This document shows, one piece after another, positions 1-8,618 of a stretch of DNA of 64,000 nucleotides (its first letter is position 1; each line of letters begins with the position of its first letter). Both the position numbers and the translations under genes were made by a program. Below the pieces are notes generated by a model. It saw only the letters and a list, made by a program, of their open reading frames with translations. It was not told the origin of the DNA and did no database searches. This DNA is from Lachnospiraceae bacterium (lineage in GTDB: Bacteria; Bacillota; Clostridia; Lachnospirales; Lachnospiraceae): the NCBI GenBank assembly GCA_017462755.1, contig JAFTQM010000038.1, positions 61,468 to 125,467 on the forward strand, in the 5' to 3' direction.

Positions 1-117
1 GCTTTTTCACAAGGAACCTTTTCGCTTTTTGTGGAAACAACCGATAGCCGTTTTTTTGAAATTATGGTAAACTAGTTGCAGAGTTTTGAAAAAACGATTT
101 GAAAGGAGTATTATATC

Positions 118-2613
118 ATGAAATTCGGTTATTTTGATGATGCGAACAAGGAATATGTCATTACTACCCCGGAGACTCCGTATCCGTGGATTAACTATCT
201 GGGAAGTCAGGCATTCTTTTCCCTGATTTCCAATACAGCGGGCGGCTACAGCTTCTACAAGGATGCAAAGCCGCGTCGTATTACCCGTTTCCGTTACAAC
301 AATGTACCGCTGGATTTGGGCGGCGGCAGATATTTTTATCTGTATGACGATGGAGATTTCTGGTCTCCGGGCTATGCTCCGGCAAAGAAGGAGTTAGATT
401 CCTATGAGTGTCGTCACGGTATGGGTTATACGAAGATTAAGGGCAGCAGAAACGGTATTGAGACCGAGGTAACCTTCTTCGTACCACAGGATTACAACGG
501 TGAGGTACATAAGGTAACTGTAAAGAACACCGGCAGTGCAAAGAAGAACGTAAAGCTGTTCTCGTTTATCGAGTGGTGTCTGTGGAATGCACAGGACGAC
601 AGCACAAACTTCCAGAGAAACTTCAGCACCGGTGAAGTAGAAATCAAGGGTTCGGTAATTTACCACAAGACCGAGTACAAGGAGAGAAGAGACCACTACG
701 CGTTCTACTCCGTAAATGCTCCGATTGCAGGCTTTGATAGTGATAGAGAGACCTTTATCGGTACTTATGGCGGTTTTGAGAGTCCAAAGGCAGTCGTTGC
801 CGGTCAGTCCGGTAATTCTGTAGCAGACGGCTGGTCTCCAATTGCTTCCCATTGCCTCGAAATCGCTTTGGAGCCGGGTGAAGCAAAGGATTTTGTATTT
901 ATCCTTGGCTATGTAGAGAATCCGGTAGAAGAGAAGTGGGAGTGGCAGGTAGGTACTCCGGATGATAACGGTTTACTGATGTCTGCAAAGGCTCCGAACG
1001 GAACCAACATCATCAACAAGAAGAGAGCAGAAGAAATGATTGCAAAGTTTGCGACAACCGAAGCAGTTGACGCAGCCTTTGAGGAATTAAAGGAATACTG
1101 GGATAAGCTGTTGTCGAAGTACACCGTACAGACGGCAGATGAGAAGGTAAACCGTATGGTGAATATCTGGAATCAGTATCAGTGTATGGTAACCTTCAAC
1201 CTTTCCAGAAGTGCTTCCTACTTTGAGTCCGGTATCGGTCGTGGTATGGGCTTCCGTGATTCGAATCAGGATCTTTTGGGCTTCGTACACCAGATTCCGG
1301 ATCGTGCAAGAGAAAGAATCATCGACCTTGCATCGACCCAGTTACCGGAAGGTGGTGCATATCATCAGTACCAGACACTGACCAAGAAGGGTAACGATGA
1401 AATCGGCGGTAACTTCAACGATGATCCGCTCTGGCTGATTTTAGCAGTAACCTCGTACATCAAGGAGACCGGTGATTACAGCATCCTCGATGTAATGACT
1501 CCATATGACAATAAGGATGAGTTAGCAGCACCGATGGCTGACCACATCAAGCGTTCTTTTGATCACGTAATCAACAACCTCGGACCTCATGGACTTCCGT
1601 TGATTGGTCGTGCAGACTGGAATGACTGTCTGAATCTGAACTGCTTCTCTACCGAGTCAGGAGAGTCCTTCCAGACAGTTACAATAAATGATGGTTAGTT
1701 AGCAGAGTCTGTTATGATTGCAGGTATGTTTGCTTATATTGGTGAAGAGTATGCAATCCTGATGGAGAAGGTAGGCAACAAGGCAGAAGCTGAGCGTGCG
1801 ATGAAGGAAGTAGAGAAGATGCGCGAGACCATTATGCGTGACGGTTATGACGGAGAGTGGTTCCTGCGTGCATACGATGACTTCGGCAGAAAGATTGGTA
1901 GCAATGAGTGTGAAGAGGGTAAGATTTTCATCGAGTCTCAGGGCTTCTGTATCTTAGGTAAGTGTGGTCTGGATGATGGCAAGGCTTTAAAAGCACTGGA
2001 TTCTGTGGAGGAGCGTCTTGGCTCGAAGTACGGTCTGGTACTGAACAATCCGGCATTTACCAAGTACTATGTAGAGTATGGTGAGATTTCGACTTATCCG
2101 GCAGGTTACAAGGAGAATGCAGGTGTATTCTGTCACAACAATGCATGGATTATGTGTGCGGAAGCATTCATGGGTCGTGGTGACAAGGCATTTGATTACT
2201 ACACCAGAATTGCACCGGCTTATACGGAGGAATACTCTGAGGTACATCGCTTGGAGCCATATGTATATGCACAGATGGTAGCAGGTAAGGATGCAAGACG
2301 TTTTGGTGAGGCAAAGAATTCTTGGCTGACCGGTACGGCTTCCTGGAACTTTATCGCAATTTCCCAGTACATCTTAGGTGTAAAGCCGGAGTACGATGGT
2401 CTGATGATTGACCCATCCATTCCGAAGGCTTGGGATGGCTATGAGCTGACCCGTCAGTTCCGTGGCGACACGATGAAGGTAACGGTTAAGAATCCAAACC
2501 ATGTATCGAAGGGTGTTGCAAAGATGGTAGTGGATGGCAAGGAAGTAGCCGGAAACATCATCCCGGTATTCGGCGACGGCAAGGAGCATACCGTAGAGGT
2601 AACGCTGGGCTAA
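118..2613 (+). pseudogene. GH94 cellobiose phosphorylase, interrupted by one in-frame TAG
   Basis: GH94 enzymes split cellobiose with phosphate into glucose-1-phosphate and glucose in the cytoplasm. The frame from ATG 118 (SD GAAAGGAG) reads into GH94-like sequence to a TAG at 1696-1698, then continues in the same frame from [11 protein letters not shown] to 2613. Together this is about 831 codons, the usual length for cellobiose phosphorylases (about 810-820). The catalytic region [14 protein letters not shown] lies near residues 497-510, just before the stop, so the first piece (526 aa) keeps the general-acid Asp but loses the last third of the (alpha/alpha)6 barrel. The TAG replaces one codon inside a conserved stretch (GESFQT...NDG-stop-LAES), without any frame change. 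A downstream restart at ATG 1714 is possible but would give only a C-terminal fragment. An extended -10 (TATGGTAAACT, 63-73) lies upstream. It could be a real nonsense mutation or a base error; the family call itself is firm. Confidence 0.85.
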
Positions 2614-2652
2614 GCGAATTTTTGTAAGTAGTATATATAAAATAGAATAAAG

Positions 2653-2695
2653 AAACCTCCGAATGTTTGTTGTATAAATTCGGAGGTTTTCTTAT
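2653..2695 (+). terminator. Rho-independent terminator of the GH94 gene
   Basis: Perfect 12-bp stem AAACCTCCGAAT / ATTCGGAGGTTT (2653-2664 and 2678-2689) followed by a T-rich tract. It ends the GH94 unit and also separates it from the convergent ATPase gene. Confidence 0.85.
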
Positions 2696-2723
2696 TTCGT
2701 GTTTTCGTTAAAATAAATAGGAC

Positions 2724-5360
2724 CTATTGAACTAATAAAGCGAGAACCTTCGGTCTAGCTCCTTTCTCGTAGCGAAAACCCAGTGCAAGGCGGATGATTT
2801 CAGGAAGATAATATTTTTTGTCTGAAATTTTTAGGAAGCCTTGTTCTTCTAAACGAACAATCTCTTCACCGGTCAGAGCGATAGTATCTAAAGTTAATGG
2901 AAGTGATTTTAGAGTGCCATCCATTTTCATGAACTTCTCTAAAATTGCATAAATGGTTTTCATTTCTTGCTGTATTTCATTCAATTTATCACGGGAACAT
3001 GGCTCCATTGCATTTCGAATATCGACAGGCATTATAAGGCGTTCAGGATAGATTAGGTTTGCGTCTGCATAAGAAGCTGTAGCGTATTTTAAGAAACGTA
3101 CAATGTCTCTTGCTTGTAGCTGACCGGTAAAGTCGGATAAAGCAGCTAATATCCATCGGTCGGAAAAAGCCTCTTTAGAGTCAGCTTTGCCTAGTTTCTT
3201 TCCCCATAAACGAGTTAGCTTTTGAACTAAAACATCTCTTGTTGCAGTTAGAATATCAATGCCGTCACATATCTCTGGATACGCTTTTGCAGTAAGCCAT
3301 AATGATAAACGTAGCGCTTCAGTCTGACTCCAGTTAAGTTCGTATCGCTGATATTGGTTGCGAAATTGTTCATAGTTCATTTCGATAGCTTCAGCGAGCA
3401 TATCTTTACGAGCAAATACAATAATGCCAATATTACCACAATCTAAATTATCTAATGCATTTATCATATCCTGACAGATAGAACGAATTGCAGATTTCCA
3501 AGATTCTTTTTTGCTTTTTTGTGCATCACCAAAAAGATCCTCTAATCCGTCTAAAATGTAGATAATTCTTTTGTTTTCCTTTTGTAAATATTCATCTAGT
3601 TCACTTAACTTATGAAAATGATTATCAAAAGCAGATAGCATTGTCTGGGTCCAAATCGTTTTCCAAGCACTGGTGGTTACTGTGTTATTATTATCAATAC
3701 AATCGCGTAAATAATCAAAGGTATCACTTATGAAACTTTTTGATAGCTTTGCGTAATCAAAGGATTTATTGACAAAGTCCAAGGCTTCAAAGAAAGTGTC
3801 TTGGATTTTAGACCTGTTAGTCGTTGAAACGAGAGGAACAATAACCGTCTGAGTTGAGGATTTTTCGAAAGATGGTTCAATTCTATTTACAAAGTTCTCC
3901 CATGTTTTTGATAAAAGTAATTGCCGATAAACATATGTTTTGCCAGAACCCTTCGCTCCAGAGATAACAATTTTGGGTAAGGTATCGTGAAAACTTTTAG
4001 CAATTTCTTTTAACGAAGAGGTAGCTAACATATTGGTGCTGCTTCCGGCTTCAGTGGTTACTTCGTCTCGGGCAATAGTATGAAGTTTTTGTAATATTGC
4101 TCGTGCTTCATTTTCTTTGAATATAAAGGAATTATCAGTATCTGATGGGAAAAAGTCCATCACGAGATTACTGATGGTCGTAGTTATAGCTTTTCCACGT
4201 AAAGTATCACACAGAGATTCAAAATTACTTATATGAACTAATGCTTTGTCGAAGAGGAATTGAATAATATAATTATCAAGCATATAAGTATCTTTTCTAG
4301 CATCAATCTCAGGGATATGAATATTTTTTAAAAGTGCATTTTGAATTTCATTTATTTGTTCGGGTTCAAAAGTTTCAGGAATCATAGTTAATAATATCCT
4401 GGAATTCAGAAAGTTTGCAGTTGTGTGATTATATATTTGTTCCAACAATTGGTTGGTTCCGCAGATAGATTGCAGAGAGGTAGAGGTGATGTAATATTTT
4501 TCTACCCTTGGGTCGAAAAGGAAAGGGGCGGAATATTCTGTAATACCTGCACGCAAATCAACCAGTACTAGTTCTGCACCAACTGCTTTACCTAATTTAG
4601 AGATAAATTCTGTTACATAAAATTTATTTTTTTGTGTTTTCAAAATACGTTGTGGTTCAGAAAAAATATTCATTACCTGACTCTTTTCGCGATAAACAGG
4701 CAGGAAGAAGTGTTCAGTCTGGAACGTATCTGTTATTACTTTCATTGTTGAAGTTTTCAATAATGAAACTAATTTTGGATTAATTTCATTTGTGGAATCT
4801 TCAAAGTTCATGATGGAGAGGATATCTAAGTAGCTGATTGCACCACTACATTTTCCGTCTAACATCCAAGTTAAACCGGGAGCTTCAAGATCTGCATCAA
4901 TTACTAAGATTTTTTTCTCTGGATATTTGGAAGAACACTCTCTTAGGAATGAGACAAGGGATAAGGTTCTTCCGACACCACCTTTGTATGAGTGAAAGGC
5001 TAAAATACGTGCACCAGGCAGAGCTGCACTGGTTGGTTCTGTTTTTTGTGGTTTAAAGAAAATATTTTTGAAAAAAGGTGAAAAATCCCGTTCTTTTCTT
5101 GGAGCATCATCCTCTTCGTAGTAAATTTCAAGATACTTGGCAGTGTAATCAATTAGAATACGATTAGTATTTTGATCATAATTTTTTGTAAAAGATTCTT
5201 TCAAAAATCTTTTGCTTAATTCCTGTATTTCATTATTGGAATTATGGTAGATTACAACGCTATCACTATAGACCTTAACGTCAGACCATTCTTTTGGCCA
5301 GTTGGCATAAAGTTTTTCAAAAGCAACGGCAATGTCATGCCATGTGAAAAAACGAATCAT
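2724..5360 (-). CDS. KGGVGR-type ParA-like ATPase fused to a second P-loop NTPase
   Basis: An 878-residue protein with two NTPase modules and no signal peptide or membrane segment. Residues 1-115 form an unrecognised N-terminal part. Residues 126-132 are KGGVGRT, the deviant Walker A of the ParA/MinD class with R in place of K; it is followed by ILVIDADLEAPGLT (151-164) and LVLVDLRAG (264-272), matching the switch and Walker B regions. A second Walker A, GAKGSGKT (468-475), Walker B IIYILDGLED (599-608) and a sensor-like IGIIVFARKD (644-653) define a STAND/AAA-like ATPase, and an alpha-helical C-terminal region follows. The SD AGAAAGGAG precedes ATG 5360. The gene starts 14 bp after the HEPN-like gene, so the two form one operon. 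Base composition is AT-rich compared with the flanking core genes, suggesting transfer. Proteins with this KGGVGR signature are found in conflict-type loci; a sensor/switch role in defence is an inference from architecture and the HEPN partner. Confidence 0.85.
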   Translation of the reverse strand: MIRFFTWHDIAVAFEKLYANWPKEWSDVKVYSDSVVIYHNSNNEIQELSKRFLKESFTKNYDQNTNRILIDYTAKYLEIYYEEDDAPRKERDFSPFFKNIFFKPQKTEPTSAALPGARILAFHSYKGGVGRTLSLVSFLRECSSKYPEKKILVIDADLEAPGLTWMLDGKCSGAISYLDILSIMNFEDSTNEINPKLVSLLKTSTMKVITDTFQTEHFFLPVYREKSQVMNIFSEPQRILKTQKNKFYVTEFISKLGKAVGAELVLVDLRAGITEYSAPFLFDPRVEKYYITSTSLQSICGTNQLLEQIYNHTTANFLNSRILLTMIPETFEPEQINEIQNALLKNIHIPEIDARKDTYMLDNYIIQFLFDKALVHISNFESLCDTLRGKAITTTISNLVMDFFPSDTDNSFIFKENEARAILQKLHTIARDEVTTEAGSSTNMLATSSLKEIAKSFHDTLPKIVISGAKGSGKTYVYRQLLLSKTWENFVNRIEPSFEKSSTQTVIVPLVSTTNRSKIQDTFFEALDFVNKSFDYAKLSKSFISDTFDYLRDCIDNNNTVTTSAWKTIWTQTMLSAFDNHFHKLSELDEYLQKENKRIIYILDGLEDLFGDAQKSKKESWKSAIRSICQDMINALDNLDCGNIGIIVFARKDMLAEAIEMNYEQFRNQYQRYELNWSQTEALRLSLWLTAKAYPEICDGIDILTATRDVLVQKLTRLWGKKLGKADSKEAFSDRWILAALSDFTGQLQARDIVRFLKYATASYADANLIYPERLIMPVDIRNAMEPCSRDKLNEIQQEMKTIYAILEKFMKMDGTLKSLPLTLDTIALTGEEIVRLEEQGFLKISDKKYYLPEIIRLALGFRYEKGARPKVLALLVQ

Positions 5361-5374
5361 CTTAGTGCTCCTTT

Positions 5375-5812
5375 CTATAAACGCTGTTCAATCCATTCAG
5401 CTATTTTTTGTAATGTTTTTTCGGTTTCTATTTCATCATTTACATCTTCTACTTCGGCACCGTAGCGCCATAGTTCATTAAAACGTGCAGAATCAACAGG
5501 ATTACCTTTTGACAAAGGGATTCTTTTCAAAGGATAGTTATGTTCGATTCCTATCTCACGAGTCATAGCTTTTAAATCATGAGTATGAATTCTTAGGTTG
5601 TTGTTTTCGCTATATGTCTTAAAATCTTTGTAATTATCTTTTCCTAAGTCTTTCATAATTAAGCTTTTTAGACCACATTCTACTGCATAAAATAAAATTA
5701 ATCTTCTTGTTCTCGGGGACAAATCATCTTGTGTGTTTTTATACAGTAAATAGTGATTTTTACTGCTTTCTTGAAATTGCCGTCTAGTAATATTAATTTG
5801 GTGTCCTGCCAT
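5375..5812 (-). CDS. Small HEPN-like helical protein, partner of the KGGVGR ATPase
   Basis: A 145-residue, charged, all-helical-looking protein. The segment LILFYAVECGLKSLIMK (about 38-54) and the later HTHDLKAMTREIG resemble the HEPN fold pattern (a Y-A-x-E-x-x-x-K helix, then an H-D-L helix). The RNase signature of catalytic HEPN proteins, R-x4-6-H, is not clearly present (only R-x3-H in RIHTH), so it may be a non-catalytic or structural HEPN, or this H may serve in a variant site. A strong SD (GGGGAGG, 6 nt before ATG) and the tight coupling to the downstream ATPase gene indicate co-expression. The likely promoter and operator-like repeats lie at 5864-5930. The HEPN assignment is by motif shape only and could be wrong; the gene itself is solid. 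Confidence 0.65.
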   Translation of the reverse strand: MAGHQINITRRQFQESSKNHYLLYKNTQDDLSPRTRRLILFYAVECGLKSLIMKDLGKDNYKDFKTYSENNNLRIHTHDLKAMTREIGIEHNYPLKRIPLSKGNPVDSARFNELWRYGAEVEDVNDEIETEKTLQKIAEWIEQRL

Positions 5813-5863
5813 GAAATCCTCCCCTTCTTGTATTTTTAGTATTTGTTATCTCATGATTCTTGG

Positions 5864-5930
5864 TTGCATTCGTTTATATTTGCATTCGAAAAGTATATAT
5901 ATCTATGTTAGCATATGCTTTTATAAAAGC
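5864..5930 (-). promoter_or_regulatory. Repeat-rich control region of the HEPN-ATPase operon
   Basis: On the minus strand a -10 (TATACT, plus-strand 5892-5897) lies 80 bp before the HEPN start; no good -35 is visible. Two 9-bp direct repeats TTGCATTCG (5864-5872, 5880-5888; 16-bp period) cover the expected start point. Upstream are a 10-bp palindrome AGCATATGCT (5910-5919) and an overlapping perfect 14-bp palindrome GCTTTTATAAAAGC (5917-5930). Such spacing suggests regulator binding sites, but no HTH gene is encoded in the operon. Confidence 0.45.
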
Positions 5931-5987
5931 GCAAGTAGTCTGGTTTAAAAATTCATTTTTTGCCTGTATTTTTGCGGAGCAGGGGGA

Positions 5988-6017
5988 TTGCTAAATTTAT
6001 AGAAGATATGGTATACT
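5988..6017 (+). promoter_or_regulatory. Promoter of the truA-like unit
   Basis: TTGCTA (5988-5993), 18-bp spacer, TATACT (6012-6017) with the extended -10 form TATGGTATACT. It lies 40 bp before the GTG start. Confidence 0.5.
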
Positions 6018-6057
6018 AAGGAGTAGAAAATACGGAAGAATCCGACTGGAGGCAGAC

Positions 6058-6804
6058 GTGAGAAATATAAAACTGGTAATCGAGTATGACGGGGCGCGCT
6101 ATGACGGCTGGCAGAAGCCGGCAGCGGGAGCGAAGGGAGCGACGGTGCAGGAAAAGCTGGAGGAAGTGCTTGGTCGTATGGAAAATGAAAAGGTCGAGGT
6201 AATCGGTGCGGCGCGGACCGAGGCAGGAGTGCATGCGTGTGCGCAGATTGCAAATTTTCATACGAATACGGATATGACGCTGATTGATATTAAGCATTAT
6301 CTGAATCGCTTTTTGCCGAGAGATATCGCGGTGTTAGAGGTTGTAGAGGTGCCGGACCGTTTTCATGCATCCTTTCTGGCAAAGGCATTTCAGTATGAGT
6401 ATCGGATTTCTATCGGAGAAGTGCCATCGGTATTTGAGCGGAAATATCATTATTACTGCTTTAAGCGCCCGGATATCCGTCGAATGAAGAAGGCGGCGGA
6501 ATAATTTTTGGGAGAGCATGATTTCGCGGCATTCTCAGAGAACAAGCGTATGAAGAAATCAACCGTGCGTAAGATTACGGAGTTCGATGTTTACGGAGAC
6601 GAAACAGAGATTCTGATTACGATTAAGGGAGATGATTTTTGGCCGAACATGGCGCGGATTATGGCAGGTACGGTACTGGATGTAGGACTTGGGAAAATCG
6701 AGCCGCAGCAGGTGCCGCAGATTATCGAAAGTAAGGAACGCGCACAGGCAGGTGAGCGTTTGGAGGCAAAGGGCTTGTTTCTAACGGATGTGTTCTATGC
6801 ATAA
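6058..6804 (+). pseudogene. truA: truA-like tRNA pseudouridine synthase, in-frame TAA and altered catalytic motif
   Basis: TruA makes pseudouridine at tRNA positions 38-40. The GTG start has SD GGAGG six bases upstream. The frame matches TruA throughout (IEYDGARYDGWQ near the start, FHASFLAKAFQYEYRI, GDDFWPNMARIMAGTVLDVG), but a TAA at 6502-6504 interrupts it where TruA proteins have an aromatic residue (KKAAE-stop-FLGEHDFAAF); the frame continues to 6804, total about 248 codons, the normal length. In addition the strictly conserved catalytic motif RTDAGVHA reads RTEAGVHA (codon GAG), so the catalytic Asp is Glu. Both changes together suggest a decaying or diverged second copy rather than the housekeeping enzyme. 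The downstream fragment could start at TTG 6508 but would lack the active site. A base error could explain the TAA but not readily the Glu as well. Confidence 0.8.
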
Positions 6805-6883
6805 TACATGGTAAGGAAGAACATAGCAAAGCTGGTAGCGAACGGAAGTATAGATAAACATAAACAGAAAGGTGAGGAAAGCA

Positions 6884-7282
6884 ATGGGAAAATGTGAAGT
6901 AATGATAAAGGGAATCGTACGTCATGAGGAAAAGTATTTGCTGGTACAGCGTTGGTATGATGACCGTATTGATGAGCCGTATCAGTGGCAGTTTATTGAT
7001 GGAGCACTGGAGCATGGAGAAGACCCGGACAAAGCGGTACTTCGGCTGATTAAGGAGCAGACCGGTCTGGATGCAGTCATTCAGCGGATTTTGTATACCT
7101 GGTCTTATATGGTAGGTGATGTACACCATATTGGTATCAGCTATGAGTGCATGGCACTTTCGGATGCGGTAATGCTTTCGGAGGAGCTGCATGACTCTTG
7201 CTTTGTATCGGGAGAGGATTTGAAGGAATATATTACAAATCAGCAGGTGTTGGCAGATATCGAAGAGACCTATTTATTCTAA
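6884..7282 (+). CDS. Nudix-like protein with a degenerate Nudix box
   Basis: 132 residues. The N-terminal half (CEVMIKGIVRHEEKYLLVQRW) has the first strand pattern of Nudix hydrolases, and GALEHGEDPDKAVLRLIKEQ occupies the Nudix box position. The usual signature G-x5-E-x7-R-E-U-x-E-E-x-G-U is only partly kept: G, the first E and R are present, but R-E is R-L and the second E of the E-E pair is Q. Hydrolase activity is therefore doubtful, and a binding or regulatory role is possible. The start at ATG 6884 has SD GGTGAGG (6871-6877); a GTG at 6872 lies on the SD and is unlikely. It sits 15 bp before pyrC, so it is probably cotranscribed. Confidence 0.6.
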   Translation: MGKCEVMIKGIVRHEEKYLLVQRWYDDRIDEPYQWQFIDGALEHGEDPDKAVLRLIKEQTGLDAVIQRILYTWSYMVGDVHHIGISYECMALSDAVMLSEELHDSCFVSGEDLKEYITNQQVLADIEETYLF

Positions 7283-7297
7283 AGCAGGAGGAAGCGT

Positions 7298-8572
7298 ATG
7301 ATTACATTGATTAAGGGCGGCTATGTGCTGAACCCGGCGACCGGTCTGGAAGGTGTTTATGATGTGTTGGTAAAGGATGATGTAGTTGCAGAGATTGCAC
7401 CGGAGATTATTGCGGAGGCTCATCGGGTGATTGATGCAGCCGGTAAGTATGTGATGCCGGGCTTTATCGATTTACATCAGCATTTGCGTGAGCCGGGCTT
7501 TGAGTACAAGGAAACCATTGCAACAGGTGCGATGGCAGCGGCAGTCGGTGGCTTTACGACAATTTGTCCGATGCCGAATACGAAACCGGTCATTGACAGT
7601 AAGGCGATGGTAGAATACCTGAACTATAAAGCAGAGGCAGAATCCCCGATTAATATTATTCCGGTTGGTGCGGTAACCGTCGGACAGATGGGAGAAACGC
7701 TTGCGGATATTAAGGGCATGGCAGAGGCAGGCGCATTGGCACTGAGTGAGGATGGCAAGTCTGTTATGAATCCGTTGCTTTACAAGGAAGGCCTAAAGCG
7801 TGCGGCAGAAGCAGGTCTGGTTATGCTGGCGCATTGTGAGGATAAGGGCCTGCTCGCCGGTGGTGTGATGAATGCAGGAGCGAAGGCAGAGGAGCTTGGT
7901 ATGCCGGGAATTACAAATTCTGTAGAGGATGTCATCACGGCAAGAGACATTATTCTGGCAAAGGAGACCGGAGTAAAGCTGCATCTGTGCCATTGCTCGA
8001 CGGCGGACAGTGTGGCTCTGGTACGCATGGGCAAGGAAATCGGTGCAAAGGTATCCGCAGAGGTCTGCCCGCATCATTTTGCGATGACAGAGGATGAGAT
8101 TCCGGGTGATGATGCGAATTACAAGATGAATCCGCCGCTTCGTTCCAAAGCGGATGTAGCTGCGTTGATTCAGGGCTTAAAGGATGGTACGATGGAAGTC
8201 ATTGCGACAGACCACGCACCACATTCCGCAGAAGAAAAGAAAAAATCGATTAAGGATGCACCGTTTGGTATTGTAGGCTCGGAAACGGCATTTGCACTTT
8301 CTATGACGGCATTGGTAAAGCCGGGACATTTGACGCCGATGCAGCTGGTGGAAAAGCTGAGCTATAATCCGGCAAGGGTTATTGGTATTGACAAGGGAGA
8401 TATCGCACCGGGCAAGATTGCAGATATTGTTATTGCAGACCCGGATGCAGAATATACCATTGATGTGAATACCTTTGTGTCCAAGGGAAAGAACTCGCCG
8501 TTCCACGGCAAGAGAGTAACCGGAAGAGTTCTCCTTACGATGGTAAATGGAGAGGTTGTATACGAGTATTAA
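7298..8572 (+). CDS. pyrC: Dihydroorotase (class I)
   Basis: Closes N-carbamoyl-aspartate to dihydroorotate in pyrimidine synthesis. 424 residues, the usual length of class I bacterial enzymes. Metal and substrate motifs are visible: GFIDLHQHLREPG (the H-x-H pair and substrate Arg), PMPNTKPV, HCEDKGLL, HLCHCST, EVCPHHF and the catalytic ATDHAPHS. The SD AGGAGG precedes ATG 7298. It forms a unit with pyrF 46 bp downstream and the Nudix-like gene upstream. No PyrR or attenuator structure is visible before it. Confidence 0.95.
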   Translation: MITLIKGGYVLNPATGLEGVYDVLVKDDVVAEIAPEIIAEAHRVIDAAGKYVMPGFIDLHQHLREPGFEYKETIATGAMAAAVGGFTTICPMPNTKPVIDSKAMVEYLNYKAEAESPINIIPVGAVTVGQMGETLADIKGMAEAGALALSEDGKSVMNPLLYKEGLKRAAEAGLVMLAHCEDKGLLAGGVMNAGAKAEELGMPGITNSVEDVITARDIILAKETGVKLHLCHCSTADSVALVRMGKEIGAKVSAEVCPHHFAMTEDEIPGDDANYKMNPPLRSKADVAALIQGLKDGTMEVIATDHAPHSAEEKKKSIKDAPFGIVGSETAFALSMTALVKPGHLTPMQLVEKLSYNPARVIGIDKGDIAPGKIADIVIADPDAEYTIDVNTFVSKGKNSPFHGKRVTGRVLLTMVNGEVVYEY

Positions 8573-8618
8573 ATTGTTATTTGTGAATATATGAAAAGTA
8601 AAGAAAGGATAAAATATC

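Noticed and set aside
1696-1698. TAG in GH94 as a pyrrolysine codon
   Set aside because: No pyl genes seen, the position is a conserved stretch rather than a known Pyl site, and a nearby gene has a similar lesion with TAA, which Pyl would not explain.
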